From Janthinobacterium sp. (GTDB lineage: Bacteria > Pseudomonadota > Gammaproteobacteria > Burkholderiales > Chitinibacteraceae): a stretch of DNA of 64,000 nt. The notes under the pieces were generated by a model. It ran no database searches. It saw only the letters and a list, made by a program, of their open reading frames with translations, and was not told the DNA's origin. The translations under genes and the position numbers were made by a program. The stretch is from assembly GCA_025360045.1 (NCBI GenBank), contig JANYCY010000079.1:62001-126000 (forward strand). Direction: 5' to 3'. Below are positions 1 to 9,556 of this stretch, piece by piece; position 1 is the first letter of the stretch; the number at the start of each line of letters is the position of its first letter.

Positions 1-219
1 AGTGAACCCCTTATAAAAGCTGCCATTCTCGCACTCCAAAACATAAACAAACCATCGGCCATTTTTGGCCTGAGGCAAAGTGTCGAGGGTCTTGCCTGCC
101 TGCCGGCAGGCAGGCGGCACCAGCTTGCCTTGTACGGCCAAACTTAAAATCAATTCGCGCAGCCGCTTGATGCCATCGGGGGCGGTGGCGAGCAGGTTAA
201 AACCTTCAGTCAACTTCAT
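1..219 (-). CDS. hsdS: Type I restriction specificity subunit HsdS, 5' part, apparently interrupted
   Basis: The ATG at 219 overlaps the hsdM stop as ATGA, the usual coupling in hsdMS operons. The first ~35 residues (MKLTEGFNLLATAPDGIKRL, then an LILSLAVQGKLVP-type segment) are the conserved N-terminus of HsdS, which recognises the DNA target of the type I enzyme. Right after GKLVP the frame runs through a 22-bp palindrome (PACRQAGK) and then reads WFVYVLECENGSFYKGFT, which resembles the GIY of a GIY-YIG nuclease rather than a target-recognition domain. The frame stays open to the window edge (73 codons). Either hsdS is disrupted by a small element carrying a GIY-YIG ORF, or a fusion exists. 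The rest lies outside the window, so the specificity of the system cannot be judged. Confidence 0.7.
   Translation of the reverse strand, partial: MKLTEGFNLLATAPDGIKRLRELILSLAVQGKLVPPACRQAGKTLDTLPQAKNGRWFVYVLECENGSFYKGFT
94..115. repeat. Perfect 22-bp palindrome inside hsdS
   Basis: A perfect 22-nt palindrome built from GCCTGCCTGCC and its reverse complement lies exactly where the conserved HsdS N-terminus ends. It has no spacer and is read in frame as PACRQAG. It looks like a mobile palindromic (REP-like) unit associated with the GIY-YIG-like sequence that follows. That association is inferred from adjacency. Confidence 0.75.
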
Positions 220-1685
220 GCCTTGCCCTCCAGCGCGGCGGCGAGGATGGCTTTGAGCTGGCCGCGGATGGCTTGGGCGTCGGCTTGCAAGGCTTGGTAT
301 TGCGCTAGCAACTCGTCAGGGTCGTGGCTAATCACTTCGCCGACGTGCGGGTTTTTCTGGTCGAGGTTGAAGCCCTTGGCGCGGATGTCAGCTATGCTAA
401 CCTTCCACGCAAATTCGTTTTCGACGCGGCTGGCAAAGTCGTCGGCCTCGTTGCCCCACCATGCTTTTTCGACGTTGAATTCGTCGATACGAATCGGCTT
501 GGTTTTGCTGTAGCTCTTGTAGCCGGTGGGGTATTGGTGTTCGTAGTACCAGACGTCTTTAGTCGGCTGGCCTTTGGTGAAGAACAGCAGATTGGTTTTG
601 ATGCCGGTGTACGGCGCGAACACGCCATTGGGCAGGCGCACGATGGTGTGCAGATTGCATTCTTGGAGAAGCTTTTCCTTGATGCGCGTTTTCACGCCTT
701 CACCAAACAGCGTGCCATCGGGCAATACCACGGCGGCGCGGCCATTGTGTTTCAGCAGCTCGGTAATCAGCACGAGGAACAGGTCGGCGGTTTCTTTGGT
801 GCGGATATCGGCAGGGAAATTAGACTCCGTGCCCGGCTCTTCTGTACCGCCAAAGGGCGGGTTAGTGAGAATCACATCGACCATATCCCGTGGAGTTAAA
901 CTAGCCAGCGGCTTGCTGAGGGTATTGTCATGGCGGATCTGCGATGGCACTTCAATGCCATTAAGCAACATATTAGTGACGCACAGCAGGTGGGGCATTT
1001 GTTTTTTTTCTACGCCATGAATGGCTTGCTGCAACAGGCTCTCGTCTTCCACTGATTTGACTTGCGTACGCAAATGCCGCAGGGTACAGCTTAAAAAGCC
1101 GCCCGTACCGCAGGCAGGGTCGAGCACTTTTTCGCCCAGCTGCGGGTTGACCATATCCACCATAAACTGTGTAACCGCGCGCGGTGTGTAGAACTCACCG
1201 GCGTTACCGGCGTTTTGCAGGTCTTTGAGGATTTTTTCGTACAGGTCGTTAAACAGGTGGCGGTCTTGCTGGCTGTTAAAATCAATTTCATTGATTTTGT
1301 TAATTACTTGGCGCAGCAACTGGCCGGACTTCATATAGTTAAACGCGTCTTGAAACACCGACTGCACCACAAAGGCACGCGGGCTCATGATTGCGTCGGC
1401 ATTCAGGCTTTTTAGCGTGGCAAACAAATCGTTATTTACAAAACCCAGCAGCTCATCCCCGGTAATGCCCTCAGCATCTGCTGCCCAGTTACGCCAGCGC
1501 ATCGATTCCGGCATCGGCGACTGATACATATCCCGCATCATTTCGATTTCGGTTTCCTGGTCATCAAAAATCTTTAAAAATAGTAACCAGGAAAGCTGGG
1601 AAATGCGCTGCGCGTCGCCATCAATACCGGCGTCCTGGCGCATGATGTCTTGAATGGATTTGATGAGGGTGGTGCTGATGGTCAT
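216..1685 (-). CDS. hsdM: Type I restriction-modification DNA methyltransferase HsdM
   Basis: This 489-residue N6-adenine methyltransferase is the modification subunit; two copies combine with HsdS to methylate the recognition site and with HsdR to form the restriction complex. An N-terminal helical HsdM_N region (about residues 5-140) precedes GEFYTPR (163-169), the SAM-binding motif DPACGTGGF (189-197) and the catalytic NPPF motif (275-278). All expected motifs are present and the length is typical. It lies 90 bp downstream of hsdR and overlaps hsdS by 4 bp. The methylase looks functional, but its activity depends on the questionable hsdS. Confidence 0.95.
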   Translation of the reverse strand: MTISTTLIKSIQDIMRQDAGIDGDAQRISQLSWLLFLKIFDDQETEIEMMRDMYQSPMPESMRWRNWAADAEGITGDELLGFVNNDLFATLKSLNADAIMSPRAFVVQSVFQDAFNYMKSGQLLRQVINKINEIDFNSQQDRHLFNDLYEKILKDLQNAGNAGEFYTPRAVTQFMVDMVNPQLGEKVLDPACGTGGFLSCTLRHLRTQVKSVEDESLLQQAIHGVEKKQMPHLLCVTNMLLNGIEVPSQIRHDNTLSKPLASLTPRDMVDVILTNPPFGGTEEPGTESNFPADIRTKETADLFLVLITELLKHNGRAAVVLPDGTLFGEGVKTRIKEKLLQECNLHTIVRLPNGVFAPYTGIKTNLLFFTKGQPTKDVWYYEHQYPTGYKSYSKTKPIRIDEFNVEKAWWGNEADDFASRVENEFAWKVSIADIRAKGFNLDQKNPHVGEVISHDPDELLAQYQALQADAQAIRGQLKAILAAALEGKA

Positions 1686-1775
1686 TGTTATTTCCGTTCG
1701 GACAGAGTCCGTAATTTATTCGTTTGCCCTGAGCAAAGTTGAAGGTGTGTTTCGACTAGCTCAGTTTGAGCGTAC

Positions 1776-4124
1776 TTATTGATACAGGGCGCGTTCAAGT
1801 TCGCGTAATGCTTGTTGGTATTGTGGCCGCCCGCCAAAGGATTTGATTAATTCGACTGGCGAACCTAAAGGCGCAAAATCGGGGGTTTTTAGCACATTGC
1901 TGTCTTCAACATTGGCAATGCCATTATCGGCATATTTATCCAGTAGTTTTTCCAGTACTTTGCGCGATGTTTCGCCATATTTGCCGAAGTAATCGCGCTT
2001 TTTCACTTGATCTGCCCGTTCACGACGGGTCAGTGGTTTTTGGCCGAAGGCAATGTGACAGATTAAATCGAAGGGGTCGAGGTCTTTATTGCCGGTTTCT
2101 TTAGCCAGCTCTTCAAACAAGACGCCTTCTGCTTCCAGCTCGGTAATGATGGCCTGTTTTTTGTCGGTATCTGTCCAGCTTTGCAAAAATTCATCCAGCG
2201 ATGCAAAGCGCTTATTGAGTTGAATGCGGCTGTAATCTTTAAGCGATTCGGTGATTAATTTGCCATCCGGCCCCATATATTGAACGCGCTCGTTCACAAC
2301 AAAAACGGATACATCATTAATCACATACTTACGCCGTGGCTCGCCTTCTCCGGGGCCTTCTCCACCGCCGTATTCGCCTGGTGGCTCGTTAATCGGTAAA
2401 CCCTCACCCTCTGGCTGTGGATAGTCTTCTGGCGGGGCGATGGGGTCTTCGGGTTCGGGGGAGTAGATGACGACGGGTTCGCCATCAAAATCAGGGTCGG
2501 CAAAGTTTTCGGTGGCTTTTTTGAAGTCTAAAATCGTAAACCACAGCTTGTCGTAGTCTTCGTTGATTCGGGTGCCCCGACCAATGATTTGTTTGAACTC
2601 GGTCATGCTGTTAATGGTCCGGTCCAGCACGACCAGCCTGCAAGTTTGTGCGTCAACGCCGGTGGTCATTAAGCGGCTGGTGGTGGCAATCACCGGGTAC
2701 TCTTTGCGCGGGTTGATAAAATTATCCAGCTCCAGCTTGCCCTCTAAATTATCCCCGGTGATTTGCATAACGTACTTTGGGTTGGCGCTGGCAAGGTCGC
2801 TATTGCAGTTAATCAGTGCCTGGCGCATGCGGCTGGCGTGATCGATATCTTCGCAAAACACAATGGTTTTGCTCATCCGCCCAGTGGTATGCAAAAACTC
2901 TGTAATCCGCTTGGCAACGGCTTCATCGCGCTGCGTGAGTACCAGCGACTTGTTCATATCTTTTTGATTATAAATTCGGTCTTCAACCAGCTGGCCTTTG
3001 GCATCTACTTTGCCAGCCGTTGGCCGCCAGCCTAAGTCTTTATCCAGATCAACGCGGATCACTTTATAGGGCGCAAGAAAACCGTCTTCAATCCCTTGTT
3101 TTAGCGAATAGGTATAAACGGGCTCGCCAAAGTAGGTGGTATTGGAAATTTCGTCGGTTTCTTTGGGCGTAGCGGTTAAGCCAAGATGAGTGGCCGAGCT
3201 GAAATAATCCAAAATGGCCCGCCATGCCGAATCTTCCCTGGCGCTGCCACGATGGCACTCATCAATCACAATTAAATCAAAGAAATCAGGGCTGAAGTCT
3301 TTAAAAATATTTTGTTCTTCTTCTGTGCCCGTGACGGCTTGGTAAAGCGACAGATAAATTTCGTAAGATTTATCGACATTACGGTTTTCGATCTTGGTCA
3401 TTGCCCCGGCAAAGGGCTTGAAGTCATTGGTCTTGGTTTGATCAACCAGAATATTCCGGTCGGCTAAAAATAAAATCCGCTTGGCGCTGCGTGATTTCCA
3501 TAAGCGCCAGATGATTTGAAACGCGGTGTAGGTTTTGCCCGTGCCGGTTGCCATCACCAGTAAGATGCGTTTTTGCTGCTTGGTTACGGCTTCAATGGCG
3601 CGATTAATCGCATTAACTTGGTAATAGCGTGCCGTGCGGCCGGCATGATAGTCCTGTGCATAAACAGAAACTTGCTCGGGGGCGATGCCTTTCCATGCTA
3701 AATAGCGCTGCCATAGCTCATCTGGCGATGGAAACTCGGCCAGAGTGATTTCACGCTCTAATACGCCATCGGTGAGGGTTTTATCGTGAAAAACAAAACC
3801 ATCCCCATTGCTGGAAAATGCAAACGGCACATCGAGCATGTCGGCGTAATCGAGCGCCTGCTGAATGCCATCCCGAACGGTGTGTTTATTGTCTTTGGCT
3901 TCAACAATCGCTAGCGGCAGATTGGGCTTGAAGTACAAAACATAATCGGCAAAACGGATGGACTTTTCATCGCGCTTACCTTTATTGCCCCGTACGATAA
4001 CCCGCCCGGCGGTGAGTTTTACTTCTTCCCGCAATTGAGTGAGCTTATTCCAGCCCGCTGCTTCTATCGCTGGAGTAATGAATTTGGTGCAAATATCCCG
4101 CTCGGACAGCTTTTTCTTATCCAT
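1776..4124 (-). CDS. hsdR: Type I restriction enzyme endonuclease subunit HsdR
   Basis: The ATP-dependent translocase/nuclease subunit of the type I complex. The N-terminal PD-(D/E)XK nuclease signature is D63 followed by VEAK (77-80). The superfamily 2 motor has Walker A ATGTGKT (about 195-201), DECH (about 291-294), a TATP motif and the arginine-finger region QIIGRGTR. An acidic/proline linker rich in [11 protein letters not shown]-type sequence precedes the C-terminal EcoEI-like helical domain. The frame opens at a GTG at 4133, but an ATG at 4124 has the better Shine-Dalgarno (AGGTGGGAG upstream), so I start there (782 aa). It is the first gene of hsdR-hsdM-hsdS and appears intact. Confidence 0.93.
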   Translation of the reverse strand: MDKKKLSERDICTKFITPAIEAAGWNKLTQLREEVKLTAGRVIVRGNKGKRDEKSIRFADYVLYFKPNLPLAIVEAKDNKHTVRDGIQQALDYADMLDVPFAFSSNGDGFVFHDKTLTDGVLEREITLAEFPSPDELWQRYLAWKGIAPEQVSVYAQDYHAGRTARYYQVNAINRAIEAVTKQQKRILLVMATGTGKTYTAFQIIWRLWKSRSAKRILFLADRNILVDQTKTNDFKPFAGAMTKIENRNVDKSYEIYLSLYQAVTGTEEEQNIFKDFSPDFFDLIVIDECHRGSAREDSAWRAILDYFSSATHLGLTATPKETDEISNTTYFGEPVYTYSLKQGIEDGFLAPYKVIRVDLDKDLGWRPTAGKVDAKGQLVEDRIYNQKDMNKSLVLTQRDEAVAKRITEFLHTTGRMSKTIVFCEDIDHASRMRQALINCNSDLASANPKYVMQITGDNLEGKLELDNFINPRKEYPVIATTSRLMTTGVDAQTCRLVVLDRTINSMTEFKQIIGRGTRINEDYDKLWFTILDFKKATENFADPDFDGEPVVIYSPEPEDPIAPPEDYPQPEGEGLPINEPPGEYGGGEGPGEGEPRRKYVINDVSVFVVNERVQYMGPDGKLITESLKDYSRIQLNKRFASLDEFLQSWTDTDKKQAIITELEAEGVLFEELAKETGNKDLDPFDLICHIAFGQKPLTRRERADQVKKRDYFGKYGETSRKVLEKLLDKYADNGIANVEDSNVLKTPDFAPLGSPVELIKSFGGRPQYQQALRELERALYQ

Positions 4125-4404
4125 TACTCCCACCTAGTATGTGGCTTACATAATGGCTTAGATTTTACCTGATCTGTCTAGCCTTGGTTTGAAAGCTTGT
4201 GTGCCATGTTGCTAAGTAAAGTTATAAAAATTACGGATTTAACTTGCTAACTTAGCCCTGCTGTTGCATGCCTTGGCTCTGTTATAATCATGGCTACCTT
4301 GGCTACGCCAGCACTTGCTGCGATGCATTTGGCGTTTTAGCCACTCTCATGCAGCTTTTGTCATTTTCTAGAAACATAAATGTAATATTATTAAGGTGAT
4401 ACTA

Positions 4405-4671
4405 ATGAGCCGCACTGTGAACTGTGTAAAGCTGGGCCGTGAAGCTGAGGGGATGGATTTTCCGCCGCTGCCGGGTGCTTTGGGTAAGAAGGTTTTCGAG
4501 AATGTGTCTAAAGAAGCATGGCAGGCTTGGATTAAGCACCAAACCATGTTGATTAATGAAAACCGTTTGAGCTTGGCTGATCCGCGTGCGCGTCAGTATT
4601 TGCAGCAGCAGTTAGAGAATTATTTCTTTGGCGATGGTGCAGAAATGCCAGCGGGCTTTGTGCCGCAATAA
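4405..4671 (+). CDS. yggX: YggX-family Fe(II) trafficking / oxidative Fe-S protection protein
   Basis: This small cytosolic protein (88 aa from ATG 4405) is almost colinear with YggX. It starts [16 protein letters not shown], has the conserved [27 protein letters not shown] and [11 protein letters not shown] segments, and ends AGFVPQ. The family is linked to protecting or repairing Fe-S clusters under oxidative stress. The open frame extends three codons upstream, but the ATG at 4405 follows an AAGGTGAT ribosome-binding site and matches the family start. It is monocistronic, with a hairpin terminator just downstream. Confidence 0.95.
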   Translation: MSRTVNCVKLGREAEGMDFPPLPGALGKKVFENVSKEAWQAWIKHQTMLINENRLSLADPRARQYLQQQLENYFFGDGAEMPAGFVPQ

Positions 4672-4682
4672 AAGTTACGCAC

Positions 4683-4708
4683 AGGCCACTTATAGTGGCC
4701 TTTGTTTA
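4683..4708 (+). terminator. Rho-independent terminator after yggX
   Basis: AGGCCAC and GTGGCCT form a short GC-rich stem with a small loop, followed by TTGTTTATT, 12 bp after the yggX stop. Confidence 0.75.
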
Positions 4709-4795
4709 TTCTGCAACCCCATTTCAGGCTATTGAAAAACGCTTGTGGTTATGTGTCTTGCTCGGTGTGGGTAGGGTGTTCGATTTTTGAATTTG

Positions 4796-4976
4796 CAGGG
4801 CGGGTTTCACCCCAATCCTATCAACTTAAGCGAAATGTTTTTCGTAGGGCGGGTGAAACCCGCGAGCAATACTGAAAAGTACGCGGGTTTCACCCGCCCT
4901 ACGATGATTTAATGCTTGCCATTGTGTGGGCAGCATCTAGCTAAGTTGACAGGATTGGGGCTTCACCCGCCCTACG
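4796..4976. repeat. Nested REP/BIME-like inverted repeat cluster
   Basis: The 478-bp gap between yggX and ppk carries two nested inverted repeats. The inner one is a perfect 22-bp arm pair (4843-4864 and 4882-4903, core GTAGGGCGGGTGAAACC) separated by 17 nt. The outer imperfect pair (about 4796-4830 and 4941-4976) shares the same GGGCGGGT core plus a conserved CCAATCCT(A/G)TCAACTTA extension. Related single hairpins occur at 8317 and 10790, so this is a dispersed family. It is likely a REP doublet; a role in transcript ends is possible. The rest of the gap, to 5149, shows no gene. Confidence 0.85.
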
Positions 4977-5149
4977 ATATTTAGAATGAGTTTGAACAGC
5001 ATAATCAGCAAAATATGGGAGAAAACACCGCTTCAGTTGCAAATTAGCTTTCTTATTTATCTGCGTTAAATAAGGTTTGTTAGTCGCTATCTGAGCTGTG
5101 CTTTTCTTATTGCGTTTTTCAATGGGCTGTTTAATTTGAGCGAAGAAAG

Positions 5150-7228
5150 ATGAGTTACAAACCTGCTGACAATCAATTAATGCTAAACCGTGAAATGGGT
5201 TTGTTAGAGTTTAATCGCCGGGTATTAGCCCAGGCCGAAGACGCCAGCAATCCTCTTTTAGAGCGCCTGAAGTTTTTGTGCATTGTTTCGTCTAACTTAG
5301 ATGAGTTTTTTGAAGTTCGCATGGCGTGGCTGAAAGAAAACATGCGGCTTAATCCCACACGGCTGTTGCCAGAAGGCATGACGCCTTTGCAGGCTTTCGA
5401 GCTGGTGACGCGTGAAGCGCATGATTTGGTTGATCGCCAATATAGCTTGTTGCTGGAGGTGCTATTCCCCGCGCTGGCTAAAGAAGGCATTCATTTTTTC
5501 CGCCGCAGTGTGTGGAGCGACGAGCAGCGTGAATGGGTGCGCGATTTCTTTTTCCGCGAGCTGATGCCGATTCTTACCCCGATTGGGCTTGATCCTTCGC
5601 ATCCTTTCCCACGTGTTTTAAATAAATCACTTAATTTTATTGTTGAGCTAGAAGGCAACGATGCCTTTGGCCGCAGCTCAGGCATTGCGATTGTGCAAGC
5701 GCCGCGTATTTTGCCGCGCTTTGTAAAAATGCCGACCGAGATTTCTGGCGTTGAGCATGGCTTTGTATTTTTGTCGTCTATCTTGCATGCGCATGTGGAT
5801 GAGCTGTTTTCTGGCATGCATGTGTTGGGTTGCTATCAGTTCCGTGTAACGCGTGATTCTGATTTATCTGTGGATGATGATGATCTAAAAGATTTGCGAG
5901 CGGCATTAAAGGGCGAATTATCGCAGCGCTCTTATGGTGACGCAGTGCGTTTGGAAGTCGCCGATAACTGCCCTAAGCACTTACAAAATTTCTTGCGTGA
6001 TCAGTTTGGTTTGCAAGATGCAGATATGTATCGCGTCAACGGGCCGGTAAATTTAGTACGCTTGATGCAAGTTCCTGATCAGGTTGATCGCTCTGATTTA
6101 AAGTTTGAGCCATTTATTCCTGGTATTCCGCTGGAGCTACGTAAGCAGCCTGATGTGTTTGCGGCTATTCGCCAAGGCGATATTCTGTTACATCATCCTT
6201 ATCAAAGCTTTACGCCGGTGATTGATCTGCTGCAACAAGCAGCAAGAGACCCGCAAGTGGTGGCGATTAAGATGACGGTGTATCGCACCGGCACCGAGTC
6301 GGCCTTGATGGAAGCGCTGTGCGATGCGGCTGGGCGCGGTAAAGAAGTCACCGCCGTGGTGGAGCTGATGGCGCGCTTTGATGAAGAGGCGAATATCAAT
6401 TGGGCGGCCAAGCTAGAGCTGGCTGGCGTGCATGTGGTGTATGGCGTGTATGGCTATAAAACGCATGCCAAAATGCTGCTGATTGTGCGCCGTGAAGAAG
6501 GGCGTTTGCATCGCTACACTCACGTTGGCACGGGTAATTACCATCCGCGTACCACCAAGCTGTATACCGATTTTGGCTTGATGACTTGCAATGAAGAGAT
6601 TGTGAGTGATGTAAACGATGTATTTATGCAGCTTACCGGCCTTGGCCTAGCGGGGGATCATCATCAGCTGTGGCAAGCGCCGTTTACTTTACAGCCGAAT
6701 ATCTTGAAGTATATTGATCGAGAAATGGCGCACGCTAAAGCGGGCCGTAAGGCGGTGATTATCGCCAAAATGAACGCGCTGCTTGAGCCTACCGTGATTG
6801 AAAAGCTGTATCAGGCATCGCAAGCGGGGGTCACGATTCATCTGATCGTGCGCGGCGTGTGCGCCTTGCGCCCAGGTATTCCTGGCGTGTCGGACAATAT
6901 TCGCGTGCGATCGATTGTGGGGCGTTTATTAGAACACCATCGTGTTTTCTATTTTTATAATGGAGGGGTGGAGGATGTTTATCTTTCCTCTGCCGATTGG
7001 ATGGGGCGTAATTTATTCCGCCGCATTGAAATTGCGTTCCCCATCTTAGATCCAAAAGTAAAACGCCGTGTGATTCGTGAAAGCTTGCGCCCAAGCCTGG
7101 TGGATAACTACCAAGCTTGGGAAATGCAATCCGATGGCCGTTATCGCCGTAAGACCGCAAGAGGCGGCAAAGTACGCTCCTCACAAGCCACCCTTTTGGC
7201 CGAATTAACGGCTAAGCCTAGGAATTGA
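5150..7228 (+). CDS. ppk: Polyphosphate kinase PPK1
   Basis: A 692-residue PPK1, which reversibly transfers the ATP gamma-phosphate to polyphosphate at the inner membrane. The N-terminal and head domains (FNRRVLAQAED, LDEFFEVRMAW) are followed by two phospholipase D-like C-terminal domains. Signatures are MTVYRTG, ARFDEEANINWA, the phosphorylated-histidine segment YKTHAKMLLI (H near residue 439) and RLLEHHRVFYF (H near 597). Length and order are typical. The ATG is preceded by GAAAGA. It is followed about 250 bp later by sixA on the same strand. That gap (7229-7475) shows nothing identifiable. Confidence 0.97.
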   Translation: MSYKPADNQLMLNREMGLLEFNRRVLAQAEDASNPLLERLKFLCIVSSNLDEFFEVRMAWLKENMRLNPTRLLPEGMTPLQAFELVTREAHDLVDRQYSLLLEVLFPALAKEGIHFFRRSVWSDEQREWVRDFFFRELMPILTPIGLDPSHPFPRVLNKSLNFIVELEGNDAFGRSSGIAIVQAPRILPRFVKMPTEISGVEHGFVFLSSILHAHVDELFSGMHVLGCYQFRVTRDSDLSVDDDDLKDLRAALKGELSQRSYGDAVRLEVADNCPKHLQNFLRDQFGLQDADMYRVNGPVNLVRLMQVPDQVDRSDLKFEPFIPGIPLELRKQPDVFAAIRQGDILLHHPYQSFTPVIDLLQQAARDPQVVAIKMTVYRTGTESALMEALCDAAGRGKEVTAVVELMARFDEEANINWAAKLELAGVHVVYGVYGYKTHAKMLLIVRREEGRLHRYTHVGTGNYHPRTTKLYTDFGLMTCNEEIVSDVNDVFMQLTGLGLAGDHHQLWQAPFTLQPNILKYIDREMAHAKAGRKAVIIAKMNALLEPTVIEKLYQASQAGVTIHLIVRGVCALRPGIPGVSDNIRVRSIVGRLLEHHRVFYFYNGGVEDVYLSSADWMGRNLFRRIEIAFPILDPKVKRRVIRESLRPSLVDNYQAWEMQSDGRYRRKTARGGKVRSSQATLLAELTAKPRN

Positions 7229-7475
7229 TGGGGGAGTGGCTTATCGCTATTCAATAAGAATGCCATGTGTAGGGCGTAATAAAGCCAAGCGTTTTTTTGC
7301 TTGGCTGCATTACGCCGCGCATGGTGCTTGGTGAAGTCGGTGCGCAAGAAAAACAACTTGCACACCCTATAAAAGCCAAACTTTGTTTTGTTTGTTGTCT
7401 TAGGTTAATAGCATGAGCTTGCACCCGCAATGTTGCTGTAAGGCTTGGGTTTAGAATTATCTAAAGAGGCGGATT

Positions 7476-7934
7476 GTGGATTTAATTTTGTGGCGGCATG
7501 CAGAAGCGGAAGAAGGAGATGATGATTTACGTCGTCCTTTAACCGCGAAAGGCCGTAAGCAGGCTGAAAAAATGGCGGCTTGGCTGAGTAAGCGCTTGGA
7601 TGGCGGCTCGGTTACAATTATGACGAGCGAGGCGCTGCGCTGCCAAGAAACCGCGCGGGCTTTAAGCAAGCAATTTAAAGTCGATCCAAGGCTTAATCCG
7701 GGTGCGTTGGTAGGGTCTTATTTAGAAGTAAGTAATTGGCCACGTGAGGTGGGCAAGGTCTTGGTATTGGTAGGACACCAGAGCGAGCTTGGCCGTGTGG
7801 CCGCGGTGGTGCTGGCTAATAAAGAGCTGGATTGGGAGGTGCGTCGAGGTGCCTGTTGGTGGCTGCAAAGGCGAGTTAAAGAGGGGAAGATTTCCTATCT
7901 TTTACGCGCAGTGATGTCCCCTGAGCTTTTGTAA
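7476..7934 (+). CDS. sixA: Phosphohistidine phosphatase SixA
   Basis: This 152-residue histidine-phosphatase-superfamily protein removes phosphate from histidine on HPt domains or phosphotransfer proteins. The N-terminal RHAEAEE motif (catalytic H8 in LWRHAEA), the RRPLTAKGRKQA segment and the later VGHQSELG histidine motif define SixA. The start is GTG, with an AAAGAGGCGG ribosome-binding site. A ppk-sixA neighbourhood is common in proteobacteria. Confidence 0.92.
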   Translation: MDLILWRHAEAEEGDDDLRRPLTAKGRKQAEKMAAWLSKRLDGGSVTIMTSEALRCQETARALSKQFKVDPRLNPGALVGSYLEVSNWPREVGKVLVLVGHQSELGRVAAVVLANKELDWEVRRGACWWLQRRVKEGKISYLLRAVMSPELL

Positions 7935-8071
7935 TGCCATCTTCATTAGAGTTTAATGTTACTGCAATAGAAAGTTAGTATTCTGTTTCAGGTCAAGTTT
8001 TAGTTAAAAATGACAATGTATTGTGTTATAGTCATGTAATATGCTATTGCAAATTACTCGGGGGCAATAAA

Positions 8072-8233
8072 ATGCTAACTCATACGCAAGTCCGTAAACC
8101 CGTTGTACCTCCTAGCCATGCTTCTCATACGCCTAATTTTTTTGAGCGTAATAAAGGCTCCACACCGTTCGCGTGGATCTCTTTATCTGATGAAGTAAAG
8201 CCTGCCGTTGCTCCGCCGCTAGAGAAAAAGTAA
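8072..8233 (+). CDS. Small uncharacterised ORF, 53 aa
   Basis: A short Pro/His/Ser-rich ORF from ATG 8072 (a GGGGGCAA ribosome-binding site 5-12 nt upstream) to a stop at 8233, followed by a strong terminator. It begins MLTHTQVRKPVVPPSHASH and ends APPLEKK, with no signal peptide or membrane segment. I do not recognise it. The good ribosome-binding site and own terminator favour a real short transcript, coding or not. The AT-rich 80 bp upstream could hold a promoter. Confidence 0.5.
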   Translation: MLTHTQVRKPVVPPSHASHTPNFFERNKGSTPFAWISLSDEVKPAVAPPLEKK

Positions 8234-8247
8234 GCGTGATATAAGCA

Positions 8248-8278
8248 AAACGGCTGCATTGATTGCAGCCGTTTTTTG
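8248..8278 (+). terminator. Rho-independent terminator
   Basis: The stem AACGGCTGCA/TGCAGCCGTT with a 5-nt loop is followed directly by TTTTTTG. It ends the small ORF at 8072-8233. Confidence 0.88.
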
Positions 8279-8316
8279 TTGTCTGTCTATTTCGTATTTG
8301 TAAGTATTTAATCATT

Positions 8317-8343
8317 CGTAGGGCGGGTGAAACCCGCCCTACG
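8317..8343. repeat. REP-like hairpin
   Basis: A perfect 12-bp stem, CGTAGGGCGGGT/ACCCGCCCTACG, with a GAA loop, sits 7 bp from the hemY stop. It is the same core as the 4796-4976 cluster. It could cap the 3' end of the convergent hemY transcript. Confidence 0.85.
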
Positions 8344-8350
8344 GTAGTTA

Positions 8351-9556
8351 TTAAGCCAAACTCGCCTGCGGTAAGGCTAAAGCTAAGCTGGCGCGATAAT
8401 GCTTGCTGGCAGCGTCGTTTTTATCGAGTGAATCAAGTAGCTCGGCTAATTCAGAATGAGCCACGGCCGTAGGATGTACGGCAATGCTGGCTTCTAAATA
8501 GGTTTGCGCCTTGCCCCAGAGTGCGCTGGCTCTGCAAAGCCGCCCAAGCGTGAGCAGCAGCAGATGATCATTGGGCTGTTGTTTTAGCCATAGCTCAGCC
8601 TGCTGGAGCTGCGAGATCAAGGCTTCCCCTTTTAAGCCCAATAAGCCATAGCGACCTGCTAGCGTGCTAGACCATTCGTTTCTGAGTGTTTCTTCGAGCA
8701 AGCTGCGTGCTAAAGCAGGCTCGCCCTGTGTTTTATAGCTGTCTGCAACCGCTTCAATTAGCTGTGGCAAGGTTTTGTCTGTGCTTGGTAGCTTGTGCCA
8801 CCAGTCTTTGAGCTGCTGGCTGGATAGAGGCTGCTGTTTTAGCTTGAGTAAATACGCTTGATTGCGAATTCGTCTTGCTTGCTCTGCATCTAAGGTTTCG
8901 CTTTTGCTCAGCTGATCAACGATGCGTAATACGGCGTCCGGGTTTTCTTCACGCAAACGTAGGCGCAGTTCTAATTGTAATGCCGCAGTCAGCTTGGGCG
9001 AGATTTGTCGCACGGCTGCCAGTGCATTGCTCGAATCTGCATAGCGGCGCTCATCCAGATACAACTCTGCGGCGGTCATGGCGGCGGATAAATGTTGATC
9101 GCCAAAACGTTGCTTGAGTTGGTCTAAATAGTAATCACGGCGTTCAAAATCACGCATTTGGTGCGCGGCACGGGTGGCGAGTAGGGCATTGACTGCAAAT
9201 GCATCGCTGTTTTCGCTGTGGCTTAGTGCTTCTCCGGCTAAGCGCTCCGCACGCTGATAGCGGCCTTCAAAAAAAGCGAGCCGTGCTTCGCGTTCGAGCT
9301 GAATCGATGCCTCTCTTTTTTGCCGTTCACGGTATTGCTTAACGCGGTGCGGCAGATTGGTCAGCTCGGCGATAAGTCGTAGTAATAAGTATAAAAGCGC
9401 AATGGTGGCGCAGGTCAGCATGGCAAATACATTGAGCGATACTTCTACGCGCCATGGCGGTAAAAAGATCAGCACATAGCCAGTATTAAGCTGGGCAAAG
9501 AGAGTTAGGCCAACGGCGAGCGCAAATAAAGCAATAATCCAGATCAAAATTCTCAT
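8351..9556 (-). CDS. hemY: HemY-like inner-membrane TPR protein
   Basis: A 401-residue protein of the proteobacterial HemY family, which has unclear function and is distinct from protoporphyrinogen oxidase; it is routinely encoded after hemC-hemD-hemX. Two N-terminal membrane helices (about residues 4-24 and 40-62) flank the conserved LNTGYVLIFLPPWRVEVSLN stretch. The rest is a TPR-like helical array including FFEGRYQRAERLA. It overlaps hemX by 4 bp (ATGA), indicating coupled expression as the last gene of the operon. Confidence 0.9.
   Translation of the reverse strand: MRILIWIIALFALAVGLTLFAQLNTGYVLIFLPPWRVEVSLNVFAMLTCATIALLYLLLRLIAELTNLPHRVKQYRERQKREASIQLEREARLAFFEGRYQRAERLAGEALSHSENSDAFAVNALLATRAAHQMRDFERRDYYLDQLKQRFGDQHLSAAMTAAELYLDERRYADSSNALAAVRQISPKLTAALQLELRLRLREENPDAVLRIVDQLSKSETLDAEQARRIRNQAYLLKLKQQPLSSQQLKDWWHKLPSTDKTLPQLIEAVADSYKTQGEPALARSLLEETLRNEWSSTLAGRYGLLGLKGEALISQLQQAELWLKQQPNDHLLLLTLGRLCRASALWGKAQTYLEASIAVHPTAVAHSELAELLDSLDKNDAASKHYRASLALALPQASLA

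Noticed and set aside
1776-4133. GTG at 4133 as the hsdR start
   Set aside because: The ATG at 4124 has the better-placed ribosome-binding site.
7141-7365. 74-aa minus-strand ORF across the ppk 3' end
   Set aside because: It lies mostly over the ppk coding end and a gap, has no ribosome-binding site and no family resemblance.
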